Shown: positions 1-12,424 of the stretch, one piece after another | Numbering within the stretch: position 1 is the stretch's first letter | Layout: the number at the start of each line of letters is the position of its first letter | DNA from: Sesamum alatum | Lineage: Eukaryota; Streptophyta; Magnoliopsida; Lamiales; Pedaliaceae | Reading direction: 5' to 3' | Length of the DNA: 64,000 nucleotides | Assembly: GCA_034509735.1 (NCBI GenBank) | Contig: JACGWO010000011.1 | Coordinates: 14,541,866-14,605,865 of the forward strand | Program-made: the position numbers and the translations under genes | Notes under the pieces: model-generated | What the model saw: the letters and a program-made list of their open reading frames with translations, nothing else | Told to the model about the DNA's origin: nothing | Databases searched by the model: none

Positions 1-1027
1 CTTGCTACATCATTAGCCCCCCAGACAAAGAGCTTGGGACGGGCACATGGCCTCGTTACGGGACTGGCTGGGCTAAGACTCCTCCCTTGTGAGGCGCCTT
101 TTCAGGACAAAACCGTGAGGCTCATACAGAGCCAGAGTAGACAATACTTCGCGCAATGGGACACCGATCAAGTTGCAAGCCGCATTAATATCATTGTACA
201 AAAAATAAGATAAATTAATATTTAATATCGATTACTAATATATATTGGTTATTATAATTATCAAAATTAAAATTTCTAATATAATTATAATCTATTAACT
301 AAAATATAAAAAGAAGATACGTTCAACTAGTTCGCATCAAGCATTCTCTACATAACATTGGAGTAAAACTCATTTTAATACACGAATTTTGTATTGATAT
401 CATTTTAGTACTTGAGTAATAAAAGACTCAACTGGTATCCGAATTTTACCATTAATATTAATTTGGTAGCTAAATAATATTTTTCATTTATTTTTTTTAT
501 TATATTTTTATATAATAACCGTTTTAACCTTAAATACTAAAATGAAAATAATTAATATACTAAATAAAAATTTGCATAAATTTCAATTAATAAATTTTCT
601 CTTTATTTGAACAAGACTTTCCAATTTTATATCTGATTATTATACCTCAAAATAGTATATTTTTTGTTATTTCCACATTATGAGATAACTTATTATTTAG
701 TAATTAATTATATTAAAAATAAGTTTAGTGAAAATAGCAATAATAATAAATATATAATAATCTTGATTCCCACATATAAAAATAAAGGTATAAAAAGATA
801 AAATCTAATTAATTGATGTTTGTGCAATTCTTTTAAATATATTTATTATTTTAAAATCTAAGGGTAATATGGTTATTACTTAAAAAAAATTAAAAAAATT
901 AATTGGGCATCAAAATTATATAAATGGTAAACTCAAGTACCAATTAGGTAATTAATTCGTAATTACTTAGGTACTAAAATAATATTAATAACAAAATTCG
1001 AGCATCAAAATAAAGTTTACTTTATAA
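1..1027. other. Intergenic; GC-richer unidentified fragment at 1-190
   Basis: The first 190 bases are GC-richer than the rest and contain AAAACCGTGAGGCT and GAGTAGACAATACTTC, phrases reminiscent of dispersed plant repeats, but I cannot assign a family. From 190 to 1027 the DNA is AT-rich with no ORF or clear repeat. Confidence 0.4.
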
Positions 1028-2912
1028 CACTATAAAAAAAATTCAGGATTTGGAGCGGGTTTAGGAACGGTTTTCAGTATTTGCTGTTGGACCGGCATTT
1101 GGAACGGTCATGAAACGGGAGTCCTTCCGTCGTAATAGACAGCGTTCCTAATTATTTGGAACGGATTGGCGGTGACCGTTCCTAATTAGTAACGGATTTT
1201 GTACCACTTGTTCATAAACCGTTCCTAAATACGTTTGATTATCTAAAAATATTAAAAAGAAAAATTGGAACACTTTTGTTTCTATTTGGAACGGTCATTG
1301 TAACACTATTTTTGGAACGAGCATCGGAACACAGTTTGAACCTTCCATTGGAATATACTTTGAAACGGTTGTATCTTTTGTTTTTTTTTTTTTTTTTTTT
1401 TTTGTATCCTTTGTTTGGAATACATGTTTAGGATGTTGTAGGATTAATTTTGGAATGGTTCCTAGGATATTTAGTCATTAAATTTAGAACAACATTTATT
1501 ATTCACAAACCGTTCAAAAGCCCGTTCCTAAATTATATATTTACTAAAAAAAATATTTTTGTTAATTTTGAAATAATAATTTTATAATTATAATTAATTA
1601 GTAAAATTAATTATTTTGTTTTAATTTGATTAATTAAATAAATATTGAATAATGGAATGCAATTAACATAAAAATGGATAATTAGGGAAAAAATTATTAT
1701 ATTAATATAAAAAAATTACATTTACAAATATTAAAAAAAAAAAAACTAATCTACACCCACCCCCTCATCAACATGATCCTGCATCGGCTTTATCATACTC
1801 ATCATGTTGATCATCATCGTCTTCAGCCGATCCATCCGATCCTAAAATAATCTGAAATTGACATAAAATTTTCAAAAAATTACAATATTAAAATTACATA
1901 AATTTCATCAACAATCAACCAAAATTACAACGAGAAAAAATTATTTCCAAGTTCCCAAAATTTGCAAAAAATTACATAAAATTCTCAAAAATTAAGGAAA
2001 TTTATTATTTTCAAAATCTTGTACCGTGAATTCTACACAAATTTCATCAACAATTAACCAACAATGAAACATACAATTAACCAATTACTATATCAACACT
2101 AATTAACCCAACAATTCATATCATAAATGCATTTTTAATATTTCATATCAACGCTAATCAACCCACCAATCAAAAAATTGTTAAAAAAATAAACAAAAAG
2201 CTGTAGAAAATTATCAAAAAAAATTGCAAAAAAAATGCATTTCTGAAAATTTCAACATTTCAGAAAATATTTTAATATTATAATTTCCAAAATTTGCAGA
2301 AAATGAATTTTCATTTCCAAAAATTGTAAAAATGAATTCCCAAATTTCCAAAATTTGCAGAAAATTACATAAAATTTTCAAAAAATTAAGAAAAATTATT
2401 ATTTTCATATATTAGAATTTCCAGAAACTTATACAAGGAATTCTAAATAATTTCAGTTTTTTTTTAAATTACAAAATTTTCATAAAATCCTAAATTCAGA
2501 GAAATTCTGAAAAAACATAGAAAAATTCTGAAAATTTTCAGATTCTTTTAAAATTATATAATTATCAGAAAATTCTTATAAATTATAGAGAAAATATGAA
2601 AAAATACAGAATATTCTTAAAAACTACAAAAAGAAATCTGAGAAAATACAGAAAATTTCTGAAAAATACCAGCAATATTTCAACAATATTCCAATAATAT
2701 TTAATTTCATATATTTACAAAAAACTAAAATTATTTATAATATTCCAACAATAATCCAAAAATATTTCATACATTTCAACAAATTTTTATAGAAATCTTT
2801 GAATATATATACAATATTTCAACAATAATCCCAAAATATCTACAAATTGCAAAATTCATACATTACAAATTTAACAAAACACATGTAATAAAATCACTAA
2901 CCTCTTGTTTGG

Positions 2913-3165
2913 GTGAATGGAGTGTTGCTATCGGACAGGGGTGGTGGACGATGGTGGCGAACAACAGAAATGGAGGGTGGTGGCGGACAGAGGCGGGAGT
3001 GGTGGTGGACAGAGGTCATGGTGGTTGTGACGACGAACAGAGGTGACCGCGATGGCGGTGGAGAGAGAGCGATGAACGGTGACGGTGGGAGAGGCAACGA
3101 ACGGCGATGGTGGGAGAGGTGACGAACAGAGAGAAAGAGAGACAGAGAGTTGAAGAGTGACAAAA
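2913..3165. repeat. GC-rich minisatellite inside the CACTA element
   Basis: Variants of GGTGGGAGAGGCAACGAACG and GGTGACGAACAGAG recur in a purine-rich tract about 250 bp long, strikingly G-rich against its AT-rich surroundings. Open frames on both strands here are products of the repeat and composition, not genes. Confidence 0.6.
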
Positions 3166-3280
3166 AATCTGCCAAGTGCCATTTTTATATTAACTATTTG
3201 GAATGGTCATTTTTTAGCCGATCGCTCCTATGGCCGTTCTAAAGCTAACAAAACGGCACCGTTTTACCCCATCTATTTTC

Positions 3281-3625
3281 CAGAAGGCGCCAAATAAAAT
3301 TATGTTGGAACTCTTTTTGGAATGGTCAATTTGAAATAACCGTCTAAATTTTAATTTTCCCTCCTATTTTTGAAAATGCGCCAAAATGAAATTATGTTGG
3401 AACTCTTTTTTGAATGGTCATTTTGAAATAACCGTTCCAAATTTTAATTTTTCCTCTTATTTTTCAAAAGGCGCCAAGATAAAACTATGTTGGAACTCTT
3501 TTTGGAATGGTCATTTTGAAAATAACCGTTCCAAATTTTAATTTTTCCAAGCCAAATGAAATTATGTTGGAACTCCTTTTGAAATGATCACCTTTTAGCC
3601 GACCGTTCCTATTACCGTTCCAAAA
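3281..3625. repeat. Tandem repeat of about 92 bp, four diverged units
   Basis: GCGCCAA, then an ATGTTGGAACTC core, then GGAATGGTCA, repeat with starts near 3287, 3378, 3471 and 3551. Each unit carries the GGAACGGT-type motif in a mutated form, so it looks like amplified subterminal sequence of the host CACTA element. Confidence 0.75.
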
Positions 3626-3975
3626 CTAAGAAAACGACATCGTTTTATCATAAAAATGACTACGTATAAAGATCCGTATTACAAAATAGTTCTTATTTGT
3701 TAAAAATCGTTCCTATTTGAGTTCCAAATAATTATTCATTTTTCAAGAAAATAAATAAAAACTAATAAAAACTCGTACAAGACATGTTAACGAGCGAAGA
3801 AAAGTATACAATATGTGGATTAAGACAATTAAAAATATAAAATATTTTTCATGAGATTGACATATGTTCATTATATGAAGTATATTTGTATATTCTAGTT
3901 TATTAATATTACAGAGATGTAACTAGCATCTTATATTATTGTACTACATTGCTTAATCAGACCGTTAAAATTTTG

Positions 3976-4270
3976 ATCAGACCGTTAGATATGATTAAAT
4001 AGACGAAAGATTATATTCGATGAAGTTTTGGACATTTTTGGTATACGGATATTGAGATATCGTATCTAGTTCGTAATAAGCGAGATTGAAAATGGTGCAG
4101 CCCTTCAATCAGATTATGTGATTTTAAATCAGGCCGTTAGATATATTCAAATAGACAAAATTTTATATGTGGTTAAGTTTGGAATTAATCCGGCTGCGGA
4201 TGTTGAGATATCGTAATCGGAACGTACACTAGATAGTTTTTATACACATTTTGGAACGGTTTTGAGTAAC
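3976..4270. repeat. Imperfect direct duplication of about 147 bp inside the CACTA element
   Basis: CAGACCGTTAGATATGATTA near 3982 recurs as CAGGCCGTTAGATATATTCA near 4129, followed in both by ATAGACRAAA and later GTTGAGATATCGTA or a close variant. Confidence 0.6.
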
Positions 4271-5129
4271 ATTTGAAACGGTTCTATAGAGTTAGGAACA
4301 GTTATTTAAAAATATAATTAGGAACGATTTTGCAACATATAACTGTAACGTAGTTGGAACGGGTATTGTAATACAACATTTTCTATCTATTAAAGTCGTG
4401 CCGAATTGTAACTCACTTGGGAACGGTCCTTGAAACGCATATTATTTTTCACATATACTATATTTAGGAACGGGTATTGTAATACACGTATTTTTAAGTA
4501 CTTAAACCGTCTCAAATTGTACCTCATTTTGGAGCGGTTTTTCAACTGTCCATATTTCAATGGACGTTGGACCTCATTTTGGAACAGTACACATCTGCCA
4601 TTGGTAGGTCGTTCCAATGGTTATAAAAGCGTTCCAAACCGTGTTACAATAATTTATTATTTTACTTTTGACACGGCCGTAGGAACACAACTTGTAACAC
4701 AAGAATTGGAACAATTTAGGGAACGATCTGACCGTTCCAAAAACAAAGGATCGAATATATGAGTAATGTGACGTCAGTGGCGTCAGTGGCGTGAGTAATG
4801 TGACGTCAGTGGCGTGATTCTGTTCTTCAATAGTTCCAATGACCGTTCCTAATAGGAATGGACATTGGATCGGTCACAAAATCCGCTCCAAATCCCAGTT
4901 TTTTTGGTAGTGCAATTTTCACCTTCATGCTACCACTTTAGCTTGAAGGAATACTTGTAATTCGTACTTAAAGCTTGATTCAATATCAATATCTCATTTG
5001 TACACACAAAACGAGGAATAACACTCTCATTTTTACTCTTTTATTTTCTTGCATTTTACTTTATTATTTTGCACTCTAACTGGATAGAACACCATAATTT
5101 TTTGCTCGCATCAATGTAAATCCTTAAAC

Positions 5130-5520
5130 AATTTTGCATATATCCTACCCTATATAAAAAATAAAAAAAATATAAAATTATTTGAATGTATTATTTGTAC
5201 ATTATAGTTCATTTTAGATTTTTTTTAAAAAAAAAAGAAACTATGTTAAATTAACCTAAATTTACAATGATATTTGGACTTTAGTATTACTTGTAGAAAA
5301 AAAATTAGTTGAATGTATTATTTATATTATATAATTCATTTTAGATCAAAACCTAAATTTAAAATGATATTACTTAATAAAAAAGCAAAAAATTTGTTGA
5401 GTATATACTTTGTCTTATACAATTCATTTTAGATTGAAAACTATATATTACAATATTTAAATTTAAACTGATATTATTTATTAAAAAAATGAAAATATTA
5501 GTTGAATATATTCTTTGGGT
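5130..5520. repeat. Diverged tandem repeat of about 85-110 bp, first locus
   Basis: Units read roughly TTAGTTGAATGTATTATTTA, a short AT spacer, ATTCATTTTAGAT, AACTATGTTA, AAATTTAAAATGATATTA, repeated about four times. The same unit recurs at 57000-57269 and 58584-58900, so this is a dispersed satellite-like family. Confidence 0.65.
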
Positions 5521-5624
5521 TTTGACTTATTGATGGATTATATTTTATTATTGTGCGATTTTCATTTTAATACTAAACGTTTGAGCAATTTACGACAATT
5601 CGGACAAATTTGTAAAGTGTGTTA

Positions 5625-5735
5625 AAGTCAAGGGGGGGCGGGTTTAGTGGGCCAGGGCTGTGGCAGGGTAGGCCTATCCGGGGCGAGACTCTGGTTCGGG
5701 CAGACCCGCCCCGTTGCCATCTCTACTTGGGAAGA
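5625..5735. repeat. GC-rich transposon fragment ending in TAGAGATGGCAACGGG
   Basis: The reverse complement of its right end reads TAGAGATGGCAACGGG, resembling the ends of a plant DNA-transposon family rich in GGGGCGGG. The related GC-rich piece at 6080-6160 probably is the rest, split by the MITE at 5748-6077. Confidence 0.4.
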
Positions 5736-5747
5736 AAGATGGGCAAC

Positions 5748-6077
5748 GAAAAAATTATAATTTTTGGTCTCATATATTATGGTCCTTTTAAACTTAGTCT
5801 CATTTGTCATGATGTTCTTACATTGCATCTCATAAATTATTATTTTTTAATTTTAATCCTCACGTGCATTTTTCATCAACTAATTAACGGAGTCATTAGC
5901 AATCTCACGTGTATTTTCATATATTTTTTATTAATTATTGAATAAAAAATACACGTGAGGACTAAAATTGAAAAAAGAATTCAACTTATAAGAAAGTATA
6001 ATATGAGCAAATTATAATAAATGAGACTAATTAAATAAAAACCCTAACATGTAGTACAAAAAGTTCAATTTTTCCCA
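5748..6077. mobile_element. Mutator-like MITE, 330 bp, exact 9-bp target duplication
   Basis: ATGGGCAAC occurs at 5739-5747 and 6078-6086, flanking an element that starts GAAAAAATTATAATTTTTGG and ends, reverse complemented, TGGGAAAAATTGAACTTTTT. A 9-bp duplication and extended inverted ends are the Mutator pattern. The open frame across it is not a gene. Confidence 0.75.
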
Positions 6078-6177
6078 ATGGGCAACCGACTAAACGGGAG
6101 CAGGCCAGACCGGCTGGGTTATGGATTTTCAATGAGCCTCACCTCACCTCAGCGGGACTACATTTAATTTAGTGTTT

Positions 6178-6265
6178 ATTTTGACTGATTATATTAATAG
6201 TAGATAGGACTAAATATAATCACTTATTTTCGATTAATAAAATTCATCGTTTCTAATTTTTAAAA
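6178..6265 (+). repeat. SINE 3'-end fragment
   Basis: AAATATAATCACTTATTTTC followed by GATTAATAAAATTCAT matches the tail of the SINE at 22245-22500. Confidence 0.4.
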
Positions 6266-6434
6266 AATAAATTGTATTAGTAAAATTTTCCATATTAACT
6301 TTCTTAATTTCTATTTTTTTAAAGCAAAAGTATAAAATTTGGGCAATTTGATCTTTTTTCATGTGGTTTGTCCCAGCTGCCAAATTGGGCTCATTAACTA
6401 TCACACCTGCAATGCTGGGATAGTTTATTCAACA

Positions 6435-6961
6435 CTAGTCACTGTGGCACGTCGATTTTGTGTGTATGTAATAAATAATTTTTTATGTTATAAAATATAT
6501 TATAAATAAGAGTAAAATATATAAACTAACACAGTTCATTAAAAAGAAAAAAGAAAGAAAAAGATTAATTTGTCAATTAATATAAAATTTGAAAATTTGA
6601 ATAAAGAATTTATCTTACCGATTGAAGGTTATTTTTTTGCATTAAAAAAATTCAATGCGGCAATGTCATTAACCGTTATTTGTGAGTAAAAAGGGAGTTT
6701 TTTTTTTATAATAGTATTGATAAATAATTTTTTACGCTTTTAAGTGTATTATAAATAAGAGTAAGATATATAAACTAACACATCACATTAAAAAAGAAAG
6801 AAAAAAACTAATGTATCAATTAATATAAAATTTAAAAAATTGAATAAAGTAATTATCTTATTAGGTGAAGGTTATTTTTGAGATTACAAAAGTTTGTGCG
6901 GCAGTATCATTAACCACTATCTGTGAGTAAAATAAGGATTTCTTTTTTATAATAGTATAGA
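6435..6961 (-). mobile_element. Non-autonomous Helitron with internal tandem duplication
   Basis: On the minus strand the element starts TCTATACTATTATAAAA and ends CTAG, with flanking A (6434) and T (6962) on the plus strand. No target duplication is seen, as expected. The interior is a direct duplication of about 245 bp (about 6465-6715 and 6720-6961), each unit ending in the ATAATAGTAT motif, which suggests a tandem of 5'-end-containing units. No helicase coding. Confidence 0.65.
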
Positions 6962-7439
6962 TATAGATGAACAAGACTTAAGCTTGGGGCGGGCGACGGG
7001 CCTCTTATTTGAGTTGAAGTCTAACAAAGTAAACATCTTATTGTAGCTGATTCACTAAATTTATGATATAATTGTAGTCGATTCACTAAATTATAAATAA
7101 AAAAAATAAAAGTCCAATCATCAATTTAACCATGTTGATCCAATTATAAACAACTTAATTTCAAATATTTGGGGGGAAAAAATCAATTGGGCTTCATGTG
7201 GACGTGTGATATGGGCTCGTGGTAGATTCATATATCAATTGAAATATCTTGTAAAAGCAATGCTTCAACTTGGGCCTTTGGATTTTCTTGATCAATCTAG
7301 GCTGGAAGAATTGACGGGTTAGATGAGGGTAGAGTCCAGCCGAACGACAAGCCAAGCCCATTTTGATTGACAAGCCGAGATTTGTATACACTATACAGTA
7401 CGTTGAATTTTTGGAAGTGGAAGCGATAAATATTATTAA

Positions 7440-7683
7440 TTGAGTTAAATTGATTATAACTAACCATGTCAACTATCAATTTCTAATAGAGACAATTACA
7501 ACAATCATACATTGATCAACAATATCACTTAAATTAAATCTAAACAACTTCTAACTATTACAGTATACAAACAATTCTACTATACAGCAGACTATCTCAC
7601 GCATTGGTGGGGTTCGAACCCATGACCTCTAAATTTATGGGATCTCAACCTTAACTATTAGGCCAAGAAATCATTGGTCGTAA
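7440..7683 (-). mobile_element. tRNA-derived SINE
   Basis: On the minus strand the head reads TTGGCCTAATAGTTAAG (A-box-like), then GGTCATGGGTTCGAACCCC (B box), followed by an unrelated AT-rich body ending near a GATTATAATCAATTTAACTC-type tail. It is closely related to the SINE at 22245-22500. The tRNA-like head is not a functional tRNA: no acceptor stem pairs around it. Confidence 0.7.
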
Positions 7684-7889
7684 GTAGAATTTTTCAAATC
7701 TTATTTTCTTAATTTTGCTTTAGACCATGCAAACAATTGTTTCATAGTAAATAAACTAATGAATTGATTACCAAAAATGTTACAAAAATAAATTCCAAAT
7801 ATTATGTTATAAATTCACTACATTTTTTTTAAAAATAACATTAGTACTAAAATATCGTTAAGAGAAAAAAATACTATTGCATATATTTT

Positions 7890-8170
7890 AATTGCCAACT
7901 AAAAGCCGTAGTAAATGAACATTATTCACCATGATTAAATAAAATCAATGCAAAAAAAATTTTTATTCATCATGAAAAAAGTATTTCCCATGGCTTCTTA
8001 ATCATAACAAAAACATTCGGTATGGTAAATATTTAAGCTACCCTCTCAAAAATCACGACCAATAAACATGACGATTAAAATGTTATATTTCTTCTAATAT
8101 TAATCTAGTGGTCAATAATTATTTACTATGATTATTTCTATGGTTAAATATTACATTTCTTCTAGTATTT
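7890..8170. repeat. Dispersed repeat related to 33525-33830
   Basis: Contains repeated GCCGTAGTAAATG / CCATGATTAAAT / TATGGTTAAATATT motifs in both orientations, shared with the segment at 33525-33830. Ends are not defined. Confidence 0.4.
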
Positions 8171-8282
8171 ATCTATATTTTCGCAATCCATAATTAGTGA
8201 ATATAAACCTAGTATCAACACAAATATAGTACTAATACTACGTATTGTTACTAAATTACATGCCATTATATATGTGTTACTA

Positions 8283-8496
8283 CAGTAAAACTTCTATAAA
8301 TTAATAGTCGATAAATTAATAATCTATCTAAAATAATAATTTTTTGCGGTCCCGATTTGAGCCCAAGGTCTAAATTAATAATTTTGATAAATTAATAAGA
8401 TAAAAAAATTTCGGAAGACCCTTATATAAATTTATAGCCCCTTCAATATAATAACTCTAAAATAAGATACATTATTAATTTATAGAGGTTTTACTA
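8283..8496. mobile_element. Emigrant-like MITE (pogo/Tc1-mariner type), 214 bp
   Basis: The left end CAGTAAAACTTCTATAAATT and the right end, reverse complemented, TAGTAAAACCTCTATAAATT are near-identical, flanked by TA at 8281-8282 and 8497-8498. These ends match the Emigrant family of Arabidopsis (CAGTAAAACCTCTATAAATT from memory), which is mobilised by pogo-like Lemi1 elements. Confidence 0.8.
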
Positions 8497-8697
8497 TAAT
8501 TGTTTATTATCATAATCTTTTACATAAGTTTTTTATTTAATTATTTATAGTATCAACTTTTACATAATATTTTATCACTATTTGAAATCATAAAATTACT
8601 ATAATATAAAATAAAAATTATTGTCCCTAAGCATATGTAATAAGTGACAATATTAATTTGTCTTTAACTTTCTATTGCTAATATCATGTGATCTAGG

Positions 8698-8962
8698 TTT
8701 GAGGGGTTTAATGCAATTTACCTCTCTGTAATATTGTAAATGAGCAAATTATCCCCTATGAAAAAAATAATAATTTACCTTTTTGTGTTCTTTAAAATGA
8801 AGTAATTTACCCCCTATCTACGGGGTAAATTACTCCATTTTAAAAAAATACGGTGAGGTAAATTGATTCATTTTAAAAAATAAAAGAAGGTAAATTACTA
8901 TTTTATCTTTTATAGTGGGGTAATTTGCACATTTACAATATCACGAGGTTTGCTTCCATTTT
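8698..8962. mobile_element. MITE family C copy 1
   Basis: Inverted ends of about 60 bp: GTTTAATGCAATTTACCTCT and TGTAAATGAGCAAATTATCC at left; GGGTAATTTGCACATTTACA and a GGTTTGCTT end at right. The centre is a palindrome around TACCCCCTATCTACGGGGTA. Related copies are at 43015-43270 and 43473-43682. Confidence 0.65.
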
Positions 8963-9407
8963 TTCCAAATTTGAGTGTAGAGAGATCTTTGGAAGTGAAC
9001 GGATCCTCGTCTTATATGCGTCATAGAACGAGGATTTATTCACAAATAACTCTCTTCATTATTCTTTTTTAATTTTTTTTATAATGATTGTTCTTCATTT
9101 TTCAAGTAAACCTTATTTATTTATTTTTATATGATTCGATTCTTTACTACATTATTCAGTACATTCAAACTCAAATTTTGATTTAATATATACATCTATT
9201 TTTTAAAATTAAAGAATATATTCAAAAGAAAAAAAAAACAAAAAATTACTATAAGAATAGACTATATATATTCATTCGTGAAATTCAAATGCACGACCTT
9301 TTAATTATGATCTCTCAATCTTACTATTTAGACAATGGCAAGTAAACCTAAGTTTAGCATATAGTATATTGTGGTTAGTAATAATGAAAGAAACGTATAG
9401 GATAGGA

Positions 9408-9835
9408 TAAATTACAACGAGTTTTTTTAAGATTTGACACAATTATAAATACCTTCTTATTGTTTAAAAAATTATAAATATTTCTTGATATTTAATGAAA
9501 TTATGTAATTCCTTGATCAAGGTAGATTTATCAACTTTGCCTTGAAGGTATTTAAAAAAAATTGAAAATTTGTAAAAAAAAAAAAAAATGGACGATTTGT
9601 CAAAAATTTATCCTTTTAGTCCAAAAAAAATACTAGAAATTTTTAAAAAATAAGTAAAATTATAATTTATAGTACACAAAAATATTTTGTTCAGTTTACC
9701 ACAAAAAATGGATAAAAACCTAGTTGAGCCTAATGAATTGCCTAGTTGTGACAGTTAAAATCAGAGGGGTATTGGTAATTTCTCAAACAATAAAGGAATA
9801 TTTATAATTATGCCAAATATCAGGAAAATTTGTTT
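9408..9835. mobile_element. MITE family A copy, diverged
   Basis: GGATAAATTACAACGAG at left, and CAAACAATAAAGGAATATTT ATAATTATGCCAAA near the right end, match family A; the last few bases of the right end are degraded. Confidence 0.55.
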
Positions 9836-10291
9836 TCCGTTTTCAGTTTTCAATGGGAAATATGTGTTTCCATTTTCAGTTTTCAGTTTTCAATGGGAAA
9901 AAAGATATGTATTCTCAATTTTGTATAGGTTTTCGTCTGAAATAAGAATATAATTTTAAATTAGTTAATAAAATTATATTTTATATTAAACTGCATTATC
10001 AAATCAATATACTTTCAATAAAAATACGTACAAATAAATATATTTTCACTCCAACAAAAACTGAAAATTAAATATAAAAACACAAACAAACTGGCAAATA
10101 TTGAGTGGTGATGATAGTTCCATAGTTCCCCACGACTCGTACTAATAATGGAGCATCCCATGTCCTGCTTGTCCGTGTCTCTTTTTTATGATGACGACAA
10201 TACTGTCCATTTCAAGAATACAAAATAAAAATAAAAATAAATATATAATAATTGATAAAAATATTGTACAATAATGTCAAAATTATCAAAA

Positions 10292-10717
10292 GGGTAAATT
10301 ACGGTCACCTCCACTGAAGTTTGGCATAATTACAAATACCCGCTTATTGTTTGAAAAATTACAAACACCCCCTGAGGTTTGTAATTTTTAACTAAAGGCC
10401 TGAAATTAACCATTTTACCCTTAAACTTTTTATTACAATTGTAGAAAATCAGCCAAGATAAATTACATTATTGTTGCTCTGTGTAAAAAACTTAAGAAAC
10501 CTTTCTTTGTGCATTGTTGTCCAAAAAAAAATTTAAATTAAATAAAAATAATTCAGTGCATAAGAGCATTTTGATCAATTCACCCATAAAAAATGGATGA
10601 AAATGGGGTATGTGTTAGACGGTTACAAACCTCAGAGGGGGTATTTGTAATTTTTCAAACAATAAGGAAGTATTTGTAATTATATCATACCTCAAGAGAG
10701 GTAGTTGTGATTTATCC
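10292..10717. mobile_element. MITE family A copy with 9-bp target duplication TTATCAAAA
   Basis: Starts GGGTAAATTACGGTCACCTC and ends GTTGTGATTTATCC; TTATCAAAA is present at 10283-10291 and 10718-10726. Long inverted ends and a 9-bp duplication indicate a Mutator-type MITE. Confidence 0.85.
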
Positions 10718-10814
10718 TTATCAAAATAATAATATTCATAAATTATAATAGTTTATAAATGTTAGTTCCAGCATCTAATAAAAATTAATTGTTTCCTTCT
10801 CTTTTGGCGTCATC

Positions 10815-10818
<4 letters not shown>

Positions 10819-10854
<36 letters not shown>

Positions 10855-11020
10855 AATGTTCTTATAGCAACCAACTGCTATTACAATATTCAGTTCACAA
10901 TATAACACCATCTCTAAATCTATCAACACCAACATTAAAGCAATTAAAAAAATAATACAAAAATTCTCTAAACTAAACAACGCCCTACATTCATAGTACT
11001 CGAACATGTCGCGTGACACG
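10819..11020 (-). mobile_element. SINE-like element with 35-nt T tail (minus strand)
   Basis: A run of 35 A at 10819-10853 is the T tail of an element read on the minus strand; the body matches 24538-24790 (AACACCAACATTAAAGCAA on the plus strand in both). A T tail is known for the Au type of plant SINE. Confidence 0.6.
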
Positions 11021-11405
11021 AATCTAATTCTTCATCGATTGACCAAGCATTTTTTTATGGCAATAATAACTATGACTCGTTCGCAAACAATAATTTGATA
11101 GTGACTGTGCAGGTATTCTACATATAGAAGAAATTAATACATCAAGAATAAGGACAAATACTTAAAATAAAATACGATATACTAGAAATTAAATTAAATA
11201 CGTGAATGATAGATGCGCGCAATCTAAAAATTAATTTTAAAAAATAAAAAATACCAACCATATATAATAATTATGATTTTGGGCAATCCCGTACAAGGAC
11301 GGGCGCTATTTTGTGTATTATAATAGTTGGTGCATGCAGCTCGTGGCAGGGAACAGGTACACCACGAGTTTATAAAAAATAAATAAAATAATTATTAATT
11401 AATTA

Positions 11406-11437
<32 letters not shown>

Positions 11438-11694
11438 GGGTAAATTACATTGACAGCTCCTGAGGTTAGGCCCAATTACACAAACACCTCTGTCTTTTGT
11501 GAAATTACAGTTACACCTCCTGAGGGGTGTTAGTGTAATGTTTTTCAGGGGTATTAGTGTAAGCTTTGTCTTTGAATATGGGGTGTAATTGTAATACGAT
11601 TAAAACTTCAGGGGTTGTAGCTGTAATTTGGCAAAAGACAAGAGATGTTTGTATAATTGGGCCTAACCTCAGGGGGTGTCACTGTAATTTACCC
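11438..11694. mobile_element. MITE family B copy 1, 257 bp
   Basis: Starts GGGTAAATTACATTGACAGC and ends TGTCACTGTAATTTACCC; flanked by TAATAATAA on both sides, though the left flank is itself a TAA microsatellite. The second copy is at 44097-44362. Confidence 0.75.
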
Positions 11695-11744
11695 TAATAA
11701 TAATGATGTAAAACCCACTTGGTGAAATTGTTTTTTGTTTTACA

Positions 11745-11905
11745 CTGATGTCTTAGCCTAGTAGTTAAGACTGAAATCTCATAAACAAATTTGAGATCAT
11801 GGGTTCGAGTTCAACGAGACATGTGGATATATGTCTCATCTTATGTGCGTTTTGTCTCGTTTTATATGAGTTATTGAAATTTGTTTATTTTTCTTAATCG
11901 TACTG
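11745..11905 (+). mobile_element. tRNA-derived SINE, plus strand
   Basis: TTAGCCTAGTAGTTAAGAC (A-box-like) followed about 35 nt later by GATCATGGGTTCGAGTTC (B box), then an unrelated body. This is a different subfamily from 7440-7683. Confidence 0.55.
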
Positions 11906-12424
11906 ATGTACTGGTTGAATTGGTGTATTTTATTTAATTTATCAAGATGCTGATGTAATTATTTATGTAACCGTCACTTTAGGGGGAAAAAGAAAATTAT
12001 TTTCTGTTTGAATTTGAAAATTCTGAGTTTTGTATTGAAATTAATTATTGAAACGTTGTGTCACATATGTAAGTATTTATCTATTTATACAATAATTTAT
12101 AGTTTATTATTTTTATTGTTGTCTTGAAAGAATTTTAAATATCTTGATACATTGTATGACGTAATAGACTGAACTATTTTAATGATATTTTTCTTTTTGA
12201 AGTAAAGGGTTAGTTACTTATACCATATAATACATTAAAATATTAAAATTAGTTAAGTACAACTAATAATTTTAATATTAATATTAAAAATCTATTAATT
12301 CAATAATTTACATACAAGTAAACAAAACAACGACTTTTACTAATTAATCGTTGCAGAGTTTTAGAACTTCAACCTCAAGATTTTGATGAAATTGAGACTT
12401 CATAACTGTTCTACTTTAATATTA

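Larger units (their letters stand above)
1028..4912. mobile_element. Non-autonomous CACTA (En/Spm-type) transposon, 3.9 kb
   Basis: The left end is CACTATAAAAAAAATTCAGG followed by GATTTGGAGCGG. The right end, reverse complemented, is CACTACCAAAAAAACTGGGA followed by TTTGGAGCGG. Flanks are TAA and CAA, an imperfect 3-bp target duplication. Both subterminal zones are packed with GGAACGGT / ACCGTTCC motifs in both orientations, as expected for transposase-binding repeats of CACTA elements. No transposase is visible; the inside is AT-rich sequence, a GC-rich minisatellite (2913-3165), a 92-bp tandem repeat (3281-3625) and an imperfect 147-bp duplication (about 3976-4270). Confidence 0.85.

Noticed and set aside
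2897..3182. Overlapping open frames on both strands rich in Ser/Pro/His or Gly/Trp/Arg
   Set aside because: They are produced by the GC-rich minisatellite inside the CACTA element; translation is low complexity, with no homology I recognise and no gene structure.
7600..7683. tRNA gene suggested by GGTTCGAACCCC on the minus strand
   Set aside because: The B box is good, but no acceptor or anticodon stem can be built; it is the head of a SINE with relatives in the window.
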